Origin: Aquitalea aquatica
Lineage (GTDB): Bacteria > Pseudomonadota > Gammaproteobacteria > Burkholderiales > Chromobacteriaceae
DNA length: 64,000 nucleotides
Direction of reading: 5' to 3'
Assembly: GCF_013911085.1 (NCBI RefSeq)
Contig: NZ_JACERN010000022.1
Span: forward strand, 62,001 to 126,000
The translations under genes were made by a program, and so were the position numbers. The notes beneath the pieces are model-generated. The model saw only the letters and a program-made list of their open reading frames with translations, searched no databases and was not told the origin of the DNA. Positions 15,973 through 26,554 of this stretch are shown here, one piece after another (within the stretch, counting starts at the first letter, position 1; each line of letters opens with the position of its first letter).

Positions 15973-18648
15973 ATGATCCAGCGCCCGCAACGTATTTATC
16001 TGGTGTTTTTCCTGCTGCTGTTCATGGGTACGGCGGCACTGATTGCCTTTCTGCTGGGGACGGCTTACGTCGAGAAACAGCATCAGGCCGAAGTGAATGC
16101 CCGTAATGTGGTGGCTGTGCTGGAGGCCAGGCTGGAGGCGACGCTACGGCGTACCCAGGCCAATCTGGAAGAGCTGGCCCAGCGCACGCCACTACCCGCC
16201 TTGTCGCTGGCGGCCCGACCGCAGTATGCAGCGGCCATGCAGCGGCAACTGGCCTTGCCGGCCCGCCATTTCCCCGAAATCGTCGGCCTGCGGCTGATTG
16301 ATGCCGAGGGTAATGTGCTCTATGCCTCGGACCGTTTGCTGCCACAAGCCAATGTGCGCGACCGCAGCTATTTCATTGCCCTGAGCCAGCATCCGCAGCT
16401 GTCTCTGTTTTTTTCGGAAGTGACCACCGGCCGTATCAATCGCAGCCTGCAACTGTATATGGCAGTGCCGATTCGCACGCCGCAGGGCGCTTTTGCCGGC
16501 ATTGCCATGGCGCCACTGGATATCGGCTATTTCCAGCAATTGTTCGACGGGGTGGATCTGGGGCCGCATGGGGTGATTACCTTTCGCCGCAGTGACGATG
16601 GCCGGCTGGTGTTGCGCCATCCGGCCCGGCCGGGCACCGTTAATCAGACCTTGCACAACAATCCCATGCACCAGCGGGTGGAAGCCGGCGAGCAGCAGGG
16701 GGTGATCCGTTTTTATGCCGCCATCGATCATATCGAGCGGATTTACGCGTTCAAGCGGGTGGGTGATTTTCCTTTTTATGTGGCGGCCGGCATTGCCAGC
16801 GATGACTTCCTGGCGCAGTGGCATGCCACTTTGCTGGGGACGGTGGTGGTGTCCTTGCTGTCGCTGGTGTTGCTGGCCTGGCTGCTGCAGCGGCTGCGCC
16901 GCTCGGAAGAACGGCGGCTGCATGCCAGTGGCGAGTTGCAGGCCAGCGAAGACCGCTTCCAGCAATTGTTCAACTCGGTGGGCGAGGGCATCTGCGGTAT
17001 GGATGGCCAGGGCCGCTACCTGTTTTCCAATCCGGCCGCCCGCCACCTGTTGGGCCATGCCGACGAAGCCGCCCTGCACGCGCAGGACCTGCCTGGGCTG
17101 ATTCATGGGCAGCAGGCCGATGGCCGGCCCCTGCCACCCGCAGACTGCCTGATCCGCCAGGCAGTGCAGCAAGGGCAGACCGTGCATGAGGCCGACGACG
17201 TGTTTACCCGCGCCGACGGCAGCCTGTTGGCCGTGCGTTACGATGCCTACCCGCTGCTCAAGGATGGCAAGAATGTCGGCACGGTGTTGCTGTTCCAGGA
17301 TATTGGCGAGCGCAAGCGGCAGCAGCAGCAGATTGCCTTCCTCGCCCATCACGATGCGCTGACCGGCCTGCCGAACCGCATTCTGGCCGAAGACCGCTTC
17401 TGCCAGCTGACCGGCCTGGCCCAGCGTCACGAAGAGCGGCTGGCCATGCTGTTCCTGGATCTGGACGGTTTCAAGACCATCAATGATTCCCTGGGGCATG
17501 ACGTGGGCGACGAGATGCTGCAAGCGGTGGCGCAGCGCTTGCAGTCCTTGCTGCGCGAGCACGATACCGCCTGCCGGCTGGGTGGCGACGAGTTCTTGTT
17601 ATTGTTGCCCGGCATCCGTGGCATGGGGGGAGTGGAAGGGCTGGCGCTGCTGATCGGGCGCATCCTGCATGGTCTGGAGCAGCCCTTTGTCCTGCAGCAT
17701 CATCAGCTGTCCACCTCGGCCTCCATTGGGGTGGCGCTGTATCCGGATGATGGCGGTGATTTCACCACGCTGATGAAAAAGGCGGATACCGCGATGTATC
17801 ACGCCAAGGATGCCGGACGTAATACTTACCGCCTGTTCGATGAACGGATGAATGTCGAGGCGCAGCAAGTCTTGCGCTTGCGCAGCCATTTCATGGCGGC
17901 ACTGGAGGCCGGCCAGTTCGTATTGCACTACCAGCCGCAGGTGAGGCTGGAGGATGGCCGGGTATTGGGCGTGGAGGCGTTGGTGCGCTGGCAGGATGGC
18001 GCGCAGCTGATTGCACCGGCCGAGTTCATCCCCATGGCAGAAAGCAGTGGCCTGATTGTGCCGCTGGGCGAGTGGGTGCTGCGCGAAGCCTGCCGCCAGG
18101 CGGTACAGTGGCAGCAGGAACACGACAGCCCGCTGTGCGTGGCGGTGAATATTTCGGCAGTGCAGTTCAAGCGCGGCAATCTGGAACATACCGTAGCCGA
18201 GGCGCTGGCGCACAGTGGTTTACCGCCACAGCTGCTGGAGCTGGAGCTGACCGAAACCACCTTGCTGCACCAGACCGAAGCCGTGTTGCACACCTTGTCG
18301 CGGCTGAGCGAGCTGGGTGTCCGGCTCGCCATCGACGACTTCGGTACCGGTTATTCCAGCCTGGCTTACCTCAAGCGGCTGTCGGTCAACAAGCTGAAGA
18401 TCGATCAATCCTTTATCCGCCATCTGGCCGAAGATGCCGACGACGGCAATATCGTCTGCGCCATCATCGAAATGGCGCGCAAGCTGCAATTGCAGACGCT
18501 GGCCGAAGGCGTGGAAAGCCAGCAGATTGCCGAGCTGCTGCGGCAAATGGGCTGCGAGCAGGCCCAGGGCTATCATTTTGCCCGGCCGCTCACGGCCGCC
18601 CAGCTGCATGCCTATCTGCAGGCACAGCGTGCCGGTCGGCCGTCCTAG
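15973..18648 (+). CDS. Membrane GGDEF-EAL protein with Cache and PAS domains
   Basis: About 891 residues if the ATG at 15973 is used; a TTG at 15931 would add 14 residues. TM1 is followed by a periplasmic Cache domain (about 35-285; LRLIDAEGNVLYAS, VRDRSYFIALSQ), TM2 (about 288-306), PAS (about 325-445), GGDEF (537-541, intact) with inhibitory I-site REHD five residues before it, and EAL (668-670) with ELTETTLL, DDFGTGYSS, KIDQSFI and AEGVES present. Both domains look catalytically competent, so it could make or degrade c-di-GMP in response to a periplasmic ligand. The stop overlaps the convergent LysR stop by 4 bp. Confidence 0.9.
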   Translation: MIQRPQRIYLVFFLLLFMGTAALIAFLLGTAYVEKQHQAEVNARNVVAVLEARLEATLRRTQANLEELAQRTPLPALSLAARPQYAAAMQRQLALPARHFPEIVGLRLIDAEGNVLYASDRLLPQANVRDRSYFIALSQHPQLSLFFSEVTTGRINRSLQLYMAVPIRTPQGAFAGIAMAPLDIGYFQQLFDGVDLGPHGVITFRRSDDGRLVLRHPARPGTVNQTLHNNPMHQRVEAGEQQGVIRFYAAIDHIERIYAFKRVGDFPFYVAAGIASDDFLAQWHATLLGTVVVSLLSLVLLAWLLQRLRRSEERRLHASGELQASEDRFQQLFNSVGEGICGMDGQGRYLFSNPAARHLLGHADEAALHAQDLPGLIHGQQADGRPLPPADCLIRQAVQQGQTVHEADDVFTRADGSLLAVRYDAYPLLKDGKNVGTVLLFQDIGERKRQQQQIAFLAHHDALTGLPNRILAEDRFCQLTGLAQRHEERLAMLFLDLDGFKTINDSLGHDVGDEMLQAVAQRLQSLLREHDTACRLGGDEFLLLLPGIRGMGGVEGLALLIGRILHGLEQPFVLQHHQLSTSASIGVALYPDDGGDFTTLMKKADTAMYHAKDAGRNTYRLFDERMNVEAQQVLRLRSHFMAALEAGQFVLHYQPQVRLEDGRVLGVEALVRWQDGAQLIAPAEFIPMAESSGLIVPLGEWVLREACRQAVQWQQEHDSPLCVAVNISAVQFKRGNLEHTVAEALAHSGLPPQLLELELTETTLLHQTEAVLHTLSRLSELGVRLAIDDFGTGYSSLAYLKRLSVNKLKIDQSFIRHLAEDADDGNIVCAIIEMARKLQLQTLAEGVESQQIAELLRQMGCEQAQGYHFARPLTAAQLHAYLQAQRAGRPS

Positions 18649-19571
18649 CCGGCTGGTGGGTAGGAGGGATGGCCCGGCGGGATCAGGTCGGTCACCAGAA
18701 AATCGATAAAGGCCCGAATGGCGGGCGACAGGCCGCGCCGGCTGGTAAAGGCGGCATGCAGAATACCCCAGGGGCTGTCGAATTCCGGCAGTAGCCGCAG
18801 CAATCGCCCTTGCTGCAAGGCTTCGTCGCAGACCATGACCGGCAGTGCGGCAACGCCCAGACCGGCGATGGCGGCTTCCAGCAGTACCAGCAGGTCGTCC
18901 GTCATCAGGCGCGGGCTGTCGATCTGCAGGTTATAAGTGTGGCCGGCCTGGTCCAGCAGCTGCCACAGGCCACGCCCATCCGGGCGGCTCATGGTTAGCG
19001 CCGGCAGGGCGAGCAAGTCGGCCGGCGATTGCGGCATGGGGTGCTGGCGCATGAAATCAGGGCTGGCCACCAGAATGACCTGGCTGACCGACAACTGGCG
19101 CACCACCAGGTTGGCGCTGTTGTCCAGGCTGTTGCGCACGCGGAGGGCGACATCGATATTGTCCTCGATCAGGTCCACCCGCCGGTTAGTCGCTTCCAGG
19201 CTGACCCGTACCTGTGGGTGACGCAGCATGAAGCGCGGCAGTACCGGTGCCAGCAAGGTCTTGGCCAGCAGCTCGGGGCAGCTGACCCGTACCAGGCCGC
19301 GTGGCTCGGCAGTGATGCGGGCAATGGCATCATCTGCCGCCTCGGCTTCGGCCAGCATGGCCTGGCAGTGCTGGTAATAGCTGCTGCCTACCTCGGTCAG
19401 TGCCAGCCGCCGTGTCGTGCGTTGCAGCAGACGTACACCCAGTCGTTCTTCCAGCTCGGCTACCCGGCGTGACAAGCGGGATTTGGGGATGCCCAGCATG
19501 CGGCTGGCCGCCATGAAACCACCGAATTCCACCACCTTGGCAAAATACAGCAGGTCGTTGAGGTCTTGCAT
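18645..19571 (-). CDS. LysR family transcriptional regulator (next to azoR)
   Basis: A 308-residue LysR regulator: HTH at about 5-62 (YFAKVVEFGGFMAASRMLGI, SRLSRRVAELEERLGVRLLQ) and a C-terminal ligand domain with IDVALRVR and AAIAGLGVAALPVMV. The pattern fits the DsdA/AaeR-like group (CrgA-type) often found beside flavodoxin-like oxidoreductases. It is divergent from azoR with 109 bp between starts that include a dyad symmetry. Confidence 0.9.
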   Translation of the reverse strand: MQDLNDLLYFAKVVEFGGFMAASRMLGIPKSRLSRRVAELEERLGVRLLQRTTRRLALTEVGSSYYQHCQAMLAEAEAADDAIARITAEPRGLVRVSCPELLAKTLLAPVLPRFMLRHPQVRVSLEATNRRVDLIEDNIDVALRVRNSLDNSANLVVRQLSVSQVILVASPDFMRQHPMPQSPADLLALPALTMSRPDGRGLWQLLDQAGHTYNLQIDSPRLMTDDLLVLLEAAIAGLGVAALPVMVCDEALQQGRLLRLLPEFDSPWGILHAAFTSRRGLSPAIRAFIDFLVTDLIPPGHPSYPPAG

Positions 19572-19624
19572 GAAATTGTCCTATGGGTGGAACAATGTTT
19601 CCTTTTTTTGCAGTCTAGTCATGA

Positions 19625-19657
19625 TTGGTATCAAAAACTACTATTCACCCATACCAA
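19625..19657. promoter_or_regulatory. Dyad TTGGTAT-N19-ATACCAA between lysR and azoR
   Basis: Arms TTGGTAT (19625-19631) and ATACCAA (19651-19657) are exact complements, 24-56 bp upstream of the azoR start. Position and form suit a LysR operator. Confidence 0.5.
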
Positions 19658-19680
19658 ACTGCACAAAAAGGAAGTCCATC

Positions 19681-20289
19681 ATGAAACTGCTACACCTTGA
19701 TTCCAGCATTCTTGGCCAGAATTCTGTTTCCCGTCAGCTGACGGCCGCCGTGGTGGATGCCGTGCGCCAGCGCCATGCCGCTCTCGATGTCAGCTACCGT
19801 GATCTGGCCAGCCAATCGATTGCCCATCTGTCCGGCGAAATCATCGGCGCCAATTTCACTGCCGAAGCCGACTGGACCGATACCCAGCGCAGCGAAAGCG
19901 CGCTGAGCAATGCGCTGATCGAAGAATTCCTGGCGGCCGACGTGCTGGTGATCGGTGCGCCGATGTACAACTTTTCCATCCCCTCGCAACTGAAGAGCTG
20001 GATTGACCGCGTGGCTGCAGCTGGCCGCACTTTCAAGTACACCGAGAATGGTCCGCAGGGCCTGGCCGGTGGCAAGAAAGTGGTGATCGTCTCCAGCCGC
20101 GGCGGTGTGTACTCCACCGAGCAGGGCCAGCTGATGGATTTCCAGGAAGACTACCTGCGTACCGTGCTGGGCTTTCTGGGTATCAGCGATATCGAATTCG
20201 TGCGGGCTGAAGCGGTGAATATGGGCGAAGACAAGCGTGCTACCGCTATTCATGCCGCCAAGGAAGCGATTACCAAACTCGCACTCTGA
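19681..20289 (+). CDS. azoR: FMN-dependent NADH-azoreductase
   Basis: A 202-residue flavodoxin-fold enzyme starting MKLLHLDSSILGQNSVSRQL, with APMYNFSIPSQLKSWIDRV (FMN-binding P-loop region of AzoR) and VVIVSSRGGVYS. It reduces azo dyes and quinones with NADH in the cytosol and is usually seen as a quinone/electrophile stress enzyme. The ATG at 19681 follows AAAGGAAG. Regulation by the divergent LysR protein is likely. Confidence 0.93.
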   Translation: MKLLHLDSSILGQNSVSRQLTAAVVDAVRQRHAALDVSYRDLASQSIAHLSGEIIGANFTAEADWTDTQRSESALSNALIEEFLAADVLVIGAPMYNFSIPSQLKSWIDRVAAAGRTFKYTENGPQGLAGGKKVVIVSSRGGVYSTEQGQLMDFQEDYLRTVLGFLGISDIEFVRAEAVNMGEDKRATAIHAAKEAITKLAL

Positions 20290-20310
20290 TCCGGCGGGTT
20301 GTTGTGGGAA

Positions 20311-20336
20311 AAACGGGTCAATCTGACCCGTTTTTT
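20311..20336 (+). terminator. Strong intrinsic terminator of azoR
   Basis: Arms AACGGGTCA and TGACCCGTT with a 3-nt loop, followed by six T. It lies 22 bp after the azoR stop. Confidence 0.9.
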
Positions 20337-20455
20337 CAATGCCGGCTTGCGAATCGACCGAGCAAAGTACAGCTCTGCTAACACCCGTGTTAGCGTGTGA
20401 GCCTAGATAAAGTACATGGCTATGGTGTCGAGAGAGTCGCAAGCGGGTTGGCAAT

Positions 20456-22051
20456 ATGCGTAGGATGCTGTTGGGAGAAATGGTGCTGGATCACCAGCGG
20501 GCCTTCCGCGGCATATTAACGCTGGTGTTTATGCTATTGGTTGTTTCCAACGGCTGGTATGTCTATTCCCGCTCACTTAGCCTGTCCGACCAGTATGCCC
20601 ACCGTGCTGTCACCGGCATCCGCCAGCATTTCGAGAAAATATCCGGTTTTATCGACACCATTCAGGCTGAGGCCGTACGCGAGCTGCAATCGGGCGAGCC
20701 ATCCCATGATGTGGATGAACAATTGTCGGCGCTGCGCCATGTGCCGGGGAGTAATTATTTTTCTCTGGATCATTTGCCGCCACCGCTCAATCACGAGCAG
20801 ATCGGCAATCTGACCGGACTGGTGCTGCCCGGCAAGCCCGAGCCGGCCCGCCAGCGCGAGATCGCCGTGGCGCTGGGGCTGGCACCGATGATGAGCGCCG
20901 CCTACCGCAATCTGGATGACCATGGCGTGGCGTGGATTTACTACGTGTCACGTCAGCAGTTCATCTATCTTTATCCGTTTGCCCCTGCTGCTGATTACCA
21001 CTACAGCCTGGAAACGCCCAATGGCGTGTTCTGGCGCATGGCGCTGCCGGAAGCCAATCCGACGGGGCGGCGGCTGATGACGCCGGTGTATATCGATCAG
21101 GCGGGCAAGGGCGCCATGCTGACCATCGGCCAACCCATTGTGGCCGGAGGCCATTTTTATGGCTCACTGAACATGGATATCAGCATCAGCACCCTGCAGC
21201 AGTTGCTGAGCCGCTCGGGCGAGGTGCTGGGCAAGCTGTATCTGCTGAATGCCCAGAACCAGATTGTCGCGGCCAATACCGAGCAGGCCTTGCCGCAGGA
21301 AAACCTGTTGCGCCTGCCGGTGATGGCCGACTACCTGGCCGGCCCCACTGCCCACGTCAAGGTATTTGCCGTGGGAGACACCGGCATGCGGGTGCTGCAT
21401 TACCTGCCCAATGGCGTGCTGGCGCTGGAGATTCTCAAGGGAACGGCACCCGGCATCGTGGCGGCCTTGCTGCTGTGGCTGGCGCTGGCCTTGCTCACCC
21501 GCACCTGGGTGCTCAATCGCGAGCTGCGTCGCCTGTCCGAGCACGACCCGCTGACCGGGGCCTTGAACCACCGCGCTTTCCAGTCCGTGCTGTCACAGCT
21601 GTACGAGGACTACCGCGAACGTGGCGAGGTGTTTGCGCTGGTGATGGTGGACCTGGATCACTTCAAGCGAATCAACGACACCTTTGGCCATGCCGTGGGC
21701 GATGAGGTGTTGAAAGTGCTGGTGCGGCTGGCGCGGCGCATGTTGCGCAATCAGGATCTGGTCGCGCGGCTGGGGGGCGAAGAATTTGTGCTGGTGTTGC
21801 CCAATACCGAGCTGCGTGATGCGATGAAAGCGGCCGTGCGTCTGCGTCTGCAGCTGGAGCGGCTTAACTGGGCCAAGCTGGGCTTGCCGGATAAAGTGAC
21901 CGCCAGCATGGGCTGTGCGGTGGTGCTGGTCAGCGACAACAAGGCCGAGGCCGTGCTGAAACGGGCCGATGATGCCATGTACCGCGCCAAGCAGGAGGGC
22001 CGCAACCGGGTCTGTCTCGACCTGCGGGGGCAGCCTCCTGGCGTGGCATAA
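20456..22051 (+). CDS. Membrane diguanylate cyclase with periplasmic Cache domain
   Basis: A 531-residue protein: TM1 (about 18-36), periplasmic Cache-type sensor (about 40-335), TM2 (about 335-355), then GGDEF domain with LSEHDPLTGALNHRAF and active-site GGEEF at 440-444. The I-site RNQD lies five residues before it, so product inhibition is expected. There is no EAL domain, so it should synthesise c-di-GMP. Single-gene unit between azoR and the convergent hemF. Confidence 0.92.
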   Translation: MRRMLLGEMVLDHQRAFRGILTLVFMLLVVSNGWYVYSRSLSLSDQYAHRAVTGIRQHFEKISGFIDTIQAEAVRELQSGEPSHDVDEQLSALRHVPGSNYFSLDHLPPPLNHEQIGNLTGLVLPGKPEPARQREIAVALGLAPMMSAAYRNLDDHGVAWIYYVSRQQFIYLYPFAPAADYHYSLETPNGVFWRMALPEANPTGRRLMTPVYIDQAGKGAMLTIGQPIVAGGHFYGSLNMDISISTLQQLLSRSGEVLGKLYLLNAQNQIVAANTEQALPQENLLRLPVMADYLAGPTAHVKVFAVGDTGMRVLHYLPNGVLALEILKGTAPGIVAALLLWLALALLTRTWVLNRELRRLSEHDPLTGALNHRAFQSVLSQLYEDYRERGEVFALVMVDLDHFKRINDTFGHAVGDEVLKVLVRLARRMLRNQDLVARLGGEEFVLVLPNTELRDAMKAAVRLRLQLERLNWAKLGLPDKVTASMGCAVVLVSDNKAEAVLKRADDAMYRAKQEGRNRVCLDLRGQPPGVA

Positions 22052-22057
22052 GCCTGT

Positions 22058-23395
<1,338 letters not shown>

Positions 23396-24226
23396 TCAGG
23401 CGGTGAGGGCTTCACCCTGCCACAGTGGCTGCGTGGTGCTGGCTGGCTGAGGCTTGCTGGCAGGGCGGGCGCGGAAAAAATCCACACTGCGCGCCAGTAC
23501 CGCCATGCGTTCGTTATCCACCAGCACCATGTGATAGCTGTCGGACAGCGGCATGAATTCCACTTTGCCTCCCAGATGGGCTTGCAAATAGTGGGCCGAG
23601 CGCGGGCTGGTGATGTCGTCTTCGTCGGCATGCACGATCAGGGTGGGGCAGGTAATCTGCTTCAGGCGTGGCATCAGTTGCTTGCGCAGCTGGTCTACCT
23701 CACGGATGCAGGCCAGCGGCACATACGGGTAGTGGAAGCGTTCGCCACGCTCGAAGCGTTGCTGGATCAGCTTGCGGATGCGCTGGTTCTTGATGCCGAA
23801 CGGCTCGGCTTCCGGCACGCGCATGCGTCTGGCCATACCCGGCAGGATATAGCCCAGCTTGCGCAGCCAGGTCAGGCGCGGCAGGCTCCAGCCATCCAGA
23901 AACAGCGGCGGCGCATACAGTGCCAGCTTGTCCTGATGGTTTTCCAGCCGGGCCACTTCCAGTGCCACCAGTGCTCCCAGGCAGACGCCGGCCAGATGCA
24001 CCACACCATGGCGCTGTTTCAGTGCGCGGTATTCGGCGCGCATGCTGGCTATCCAGTCTTGCCAGCCGGTTTCCAGCAGATCATCCGGCACCGTGCCGTG
24101 GCCTGGCAGCAGGGGGACATGGGTATCGATCCCGGCTTCTTCCAGAGTGCGGCCCAGCGAGCCAAGGTCGTAAACGGTACCACCCAGCCCATGAATCAAC
24201 AGGGCGGCGGGGCGAGGTGAGGGCAT
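23396..24226 (-). CDS. Alpha/beta hydrolase (Est30-like) with Cys at the nucleophile position
   Basis: A 276-residue alpha/beta hydrolase with oxyanion-hole motif LLIHGLGGTVYDL near the start, PLLPGHGTVPDDLLETGWQDW typical of carboxylesterase/monoglyceride-lipase-like enzymes, an acidic residue in VHADEDDITSP (D201 or D204) and His232 in SDSYHMVLVDNER. The nucleophile elbow reads GVCLG with Cys82 where esterases have Ser (codon TGC). Function could be a thiol-type esterase or acyltransferase. Not in an obvious operon; a histidine kinase gene ends about 100 bp upstream on the same strand. Confidence 0.85.
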   Translation of the reverse strand: MPSPRPAALLIHGLGGTVYDLGSLGRTLEEAGIDTHVPLLPGHGTVPDDLLETGWQDWIASMRAEYRALKQRHGVVHLAGVCLGALVALEVARLENHQDKLALYAPPLFLDGWSLPRLTWLRKLGYILPGMARRMRVPEAEPFGIKNQRIRKLIQQRFERGERFHYPYVPLACIREVDQLRKQLMPRLKQITCPTLIVHADEDDITSPRSAHYLQAHLGGKVEFMPLSDSYHMVLVDNERMAVLARSVDFFRARPASKPQPASTTQPLWQGEALTA

Positions 24227-24328
24227 GGAAGATTCCGCGCAGGAGAATGAACAGCCTGCAGTATGGGCAAGATAAAGTGGGCAGTCTGTCAGTTTCCTGT
24301 CACAGGATTGTGACAGGCTGTGACCCTT

Positions 24329-25690
24329 TCAGCTGAGGGCAATGCGCAGGGTGAGCCGTGCACCACCCAGCGGGCTCTTGCTGGCGAAGGCGTTGCCGCC
24401 ATGATGCTCGGCAATCAGCCGGACATAGGACAGCCCCAGACCGTAGCCACCGGTAGCGCGGTCGCGGCTGCGGTCCAGTCGGCGGAAGGGTTCGAAAATC
24501 CGCTCCCAATCCTGTGGCGGAATGCCGTGGCCATCGTCGTCGACATGAATTTCCAGCATATTGCCCTGGCGCACGACGACCAGCTGTACCTGGTGCTGGG
24601 CGTATTTGAAGGCATTCAGCAGCAGATTGCGGCTGGCGACATAGATCAGCTTGCGGTCGAAGGTGGCCTGGCCGCGTGCGCAATCCATGGACAGGGAGAG
24701 GGTGGCCGGCTTTAGCGGGTTGACCAGATCAAGCAGATCGTCGAACCAATCGTACAGATCAACCTGTTCGCGTTGCAGGATGGATTCGCCCCGGTTGAGC
24801 TTGGCGTACTCCATGCTGGCGGTGATCAGTTCTTCCAGTTCCTGCATATCGCGTTCCATGCCGTCGCGGTAGCGCTGGCGCTCGGCCTCGTCCTCTTCTT
24901 CTTCCAGCATGGTCAAGCCAAAGCGCAGGCGGGCGATCGGGGTGCGGATTTCATGCGCCACCGCGTGGCTCATCGCCTGGTGCATTTCCAGCAGCCGTTC
25001 CAGCCGGGCTGCCATGCTGTTCAGCGCAGTGGACAGTGGGGCGAACAGCCGGCTGTGCGCCTGTGGGGTACGCACATGGAAATCACCGTTGGCGAACAGT
25101 TCGGCGGCATCGCGCACCGACACCAGATCGCGCCACATCGGCCGCAGGTAAAAGTAAATCAGCAGCCCCAGCGTGCTGCCGGTAAACAGGATCCATAGCA
25201 GCAGCACTTCGATGTCTTCGGTAATCCAGCCGCTGTCATTGCTGTTGGTGGTGGCATCCAGCGGCCCCATCAACACCATGCGGTGCTCGTCGCGTAGCGG
25301 GATATAGAGCAGATTGTTGTCGAAATCGAGATAGGTTTTGCCGGCGGCGAAGTTCTGCTTGCTGTCGGGGTCCAGATCAGCCGGCGGCTGGGTGATCAGC
25401 TTGACCGGATAGCTGAAATGGCGTGTCAGTTGTGGCAGGGCGTGTGCGCGTCCGGCGGGCGGCACCCGCTCCAGCTCCTGTACCAGCAGCGAGGCGGGGC
25501 CATCCAGCATGCGGCGGGCATTTTCGCTGTCGCTATTCTGGTACAGCTTGCCCAGCATGAAGGCGAAACCGATGATGATGGCCAGCTCGGCGGCCATGGC
25601 GATGATGAAGTAGCGGGCAAACAGCGTGGCCAGCGAGGTTTTGCCCAGGCGCTGTTTCTTGTCTGTGCGCAACAGGGGAAGACGCATCAT
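24329..25690 (-). CDS. RstB-like sensor histidine kinase
   Basis: A 453-residue kinase: TM1 (about 25-47), short periplasmic domain (48-160), TM2 (about 161-181), HAMP (about 182-235), HisKA with H246 in HAVAHEIRTPIARLRFGL, and HATPase with NLLLNAFKYA, DDDGHGIPP and GGYGLGLSYVRLI. The arrangement matches the RstB/EnvZ-like type. It overlaps the response-regulator stop by 4 bp. The signal is unknown. Confidence 0.9.
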   Translation of the reverse strand: MMRLPLLRTDKKQRLGKTSLATLFARYFIIAMAAELAIIIGFAFMLGKLYQNSDSENARRMLDGPASLLVQELERVPPAGRAHALPQLTRHFSYPVKLITQPPADLDPDSKQNFAAGKTYLDFDNNLLYIPLRDEHRMVLMGPLDATTNSNDSGWITEDIEVLLLWILFTGSTLGLLIYFYLRPMWRDLVSVRDAAELFANGDFHVRTPQAHSRLFAPLSTALNSMAARLERLLEMHQAMSHAVAHEIRTPIARLRFGLTMLEEEEDEAERQRYRDGMERDMQELEELITASMEYAKLNRGESILQREQVDLYDWFDDLLDLVNPLKPATLSLSMDCARGQATFDRKLIYVASRNLLLNAFKYAQHQVQLVVVRQGNMLEIHVDDDGHGIPPQDWERIFEPFRRLDRSRDRATGGYGLGLSYVRLIAEHHGGNAFASKSPLGGARLTLRIALS

Positions 25691-26394
25691 TCCCAGTCAC
25701 TGCGGGAAAAAAGATAGCCCTTGCCGCGCACGGTCTTGATGCGAGTGGGCGAATCGGGGCTGTCGCCCAGTTTTTTGCGCAGCCGCGAGATGCGGGCATC
25801 GATGGAGCGGTCCAGCCCGTCAAAGCCGATGCCGCGCAGCTCATTCATGATGTCGTCACGTGACAGTACTTGGCCGGCATGGCTGGCCAGCAGCCACAGC
25901 AGGTCGAATTCGGCGGTGGTCAGCTCCATTTCCTCGCCGGACAGATAGGCGGAGCGCGTTCCCTGGCTGATGTTGAACTGGCCGAATACCAGTTCATCGT
26001 TGTCGCTACCATCGCTGCTACCGCCATCGTCGACGCCGCGGCGCAGCAGGGCGCGTACCCGTGCCAGCAGGCGGCGTGGCTCTACCGGCTTGGCCAGATA
26101 GTCGTCGGCGCCCAGTTCCAGCCCGAGGATTTCGTCAACATCTTCATCCCGCGCGGTCATGATCAGGATGCGGCCGTGGTAGCGCAGCCTGACCTCGCGG
26201 CAGACATCAAAGCCTTCTTTACCTGGCAGCATCACATCCAGAATCACCAGATCCGGCCGGGTGTCCAGAATCACATCGGCAGCGGTATCGCCGCGACCAT
26301 GCAGGCTGACCTGATAACCGTGTTTGCCAAGGTAGGCGGAAATCAATTGAGCCAGATGAATGTCATCTTCGATGATGAGAATGTGGGGTGTCAT
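25687..26394 (-). CDS. OmpR-family (RstA-like) response regulator
   Basis: 235 residues from the ATG at 26394: receiver with IIEDD (7-11), phosphorylation site D53 in LVILDVMLPGKEGFDV, and a C-terminal winged helix (LTTAEFDLLWLLASHAGQVL, DRSIDARISRLRKKLGD, RIKTVRGKGYLF). An in-frame extension to 26496 exists but runs into the region before the divergent cstA. First gene of the two-gene operon with the kinase. Because it is divergent from cstA-ybdD with about 160 bp between, it may control that uptake system (inference). Confidence 0.92.
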   Translation of the reverse strand: MTPHILIIEDDIHLAQLISAYLGKHGYQVSLHGRGDTAADVILDTRPDLVILDVMLPGKEGFDVCREVRLRYHGRILIMTARDEDVDEILGLELGADDYLAKPVEPRRLLARVRALLRRGVDDGGSSDGSDNDELVFGQFNISQGTRSAYLSGEEMELTTAEFDLLWLLASHAGQVLSRDDIMNELRGIGFDGLDRSIDARISRLRKKLGDSPDSPTRIKTVRGKGYLFSRSDWE

Positions 26395-26554
26395 GCCATG
26401 CCTGCGAAAATCAATGGAGGAAATAGTATCACCATACTGGCAGATGGCTTGTATTTCCGAATCCATGCGAACAGAATGAAACGCGTGTTTTCCCAACGCA
26501 CTCAGGCCGGTTTCATTAATGGCCCATGATTAATTCAAGGACAGAGAAAATCAC

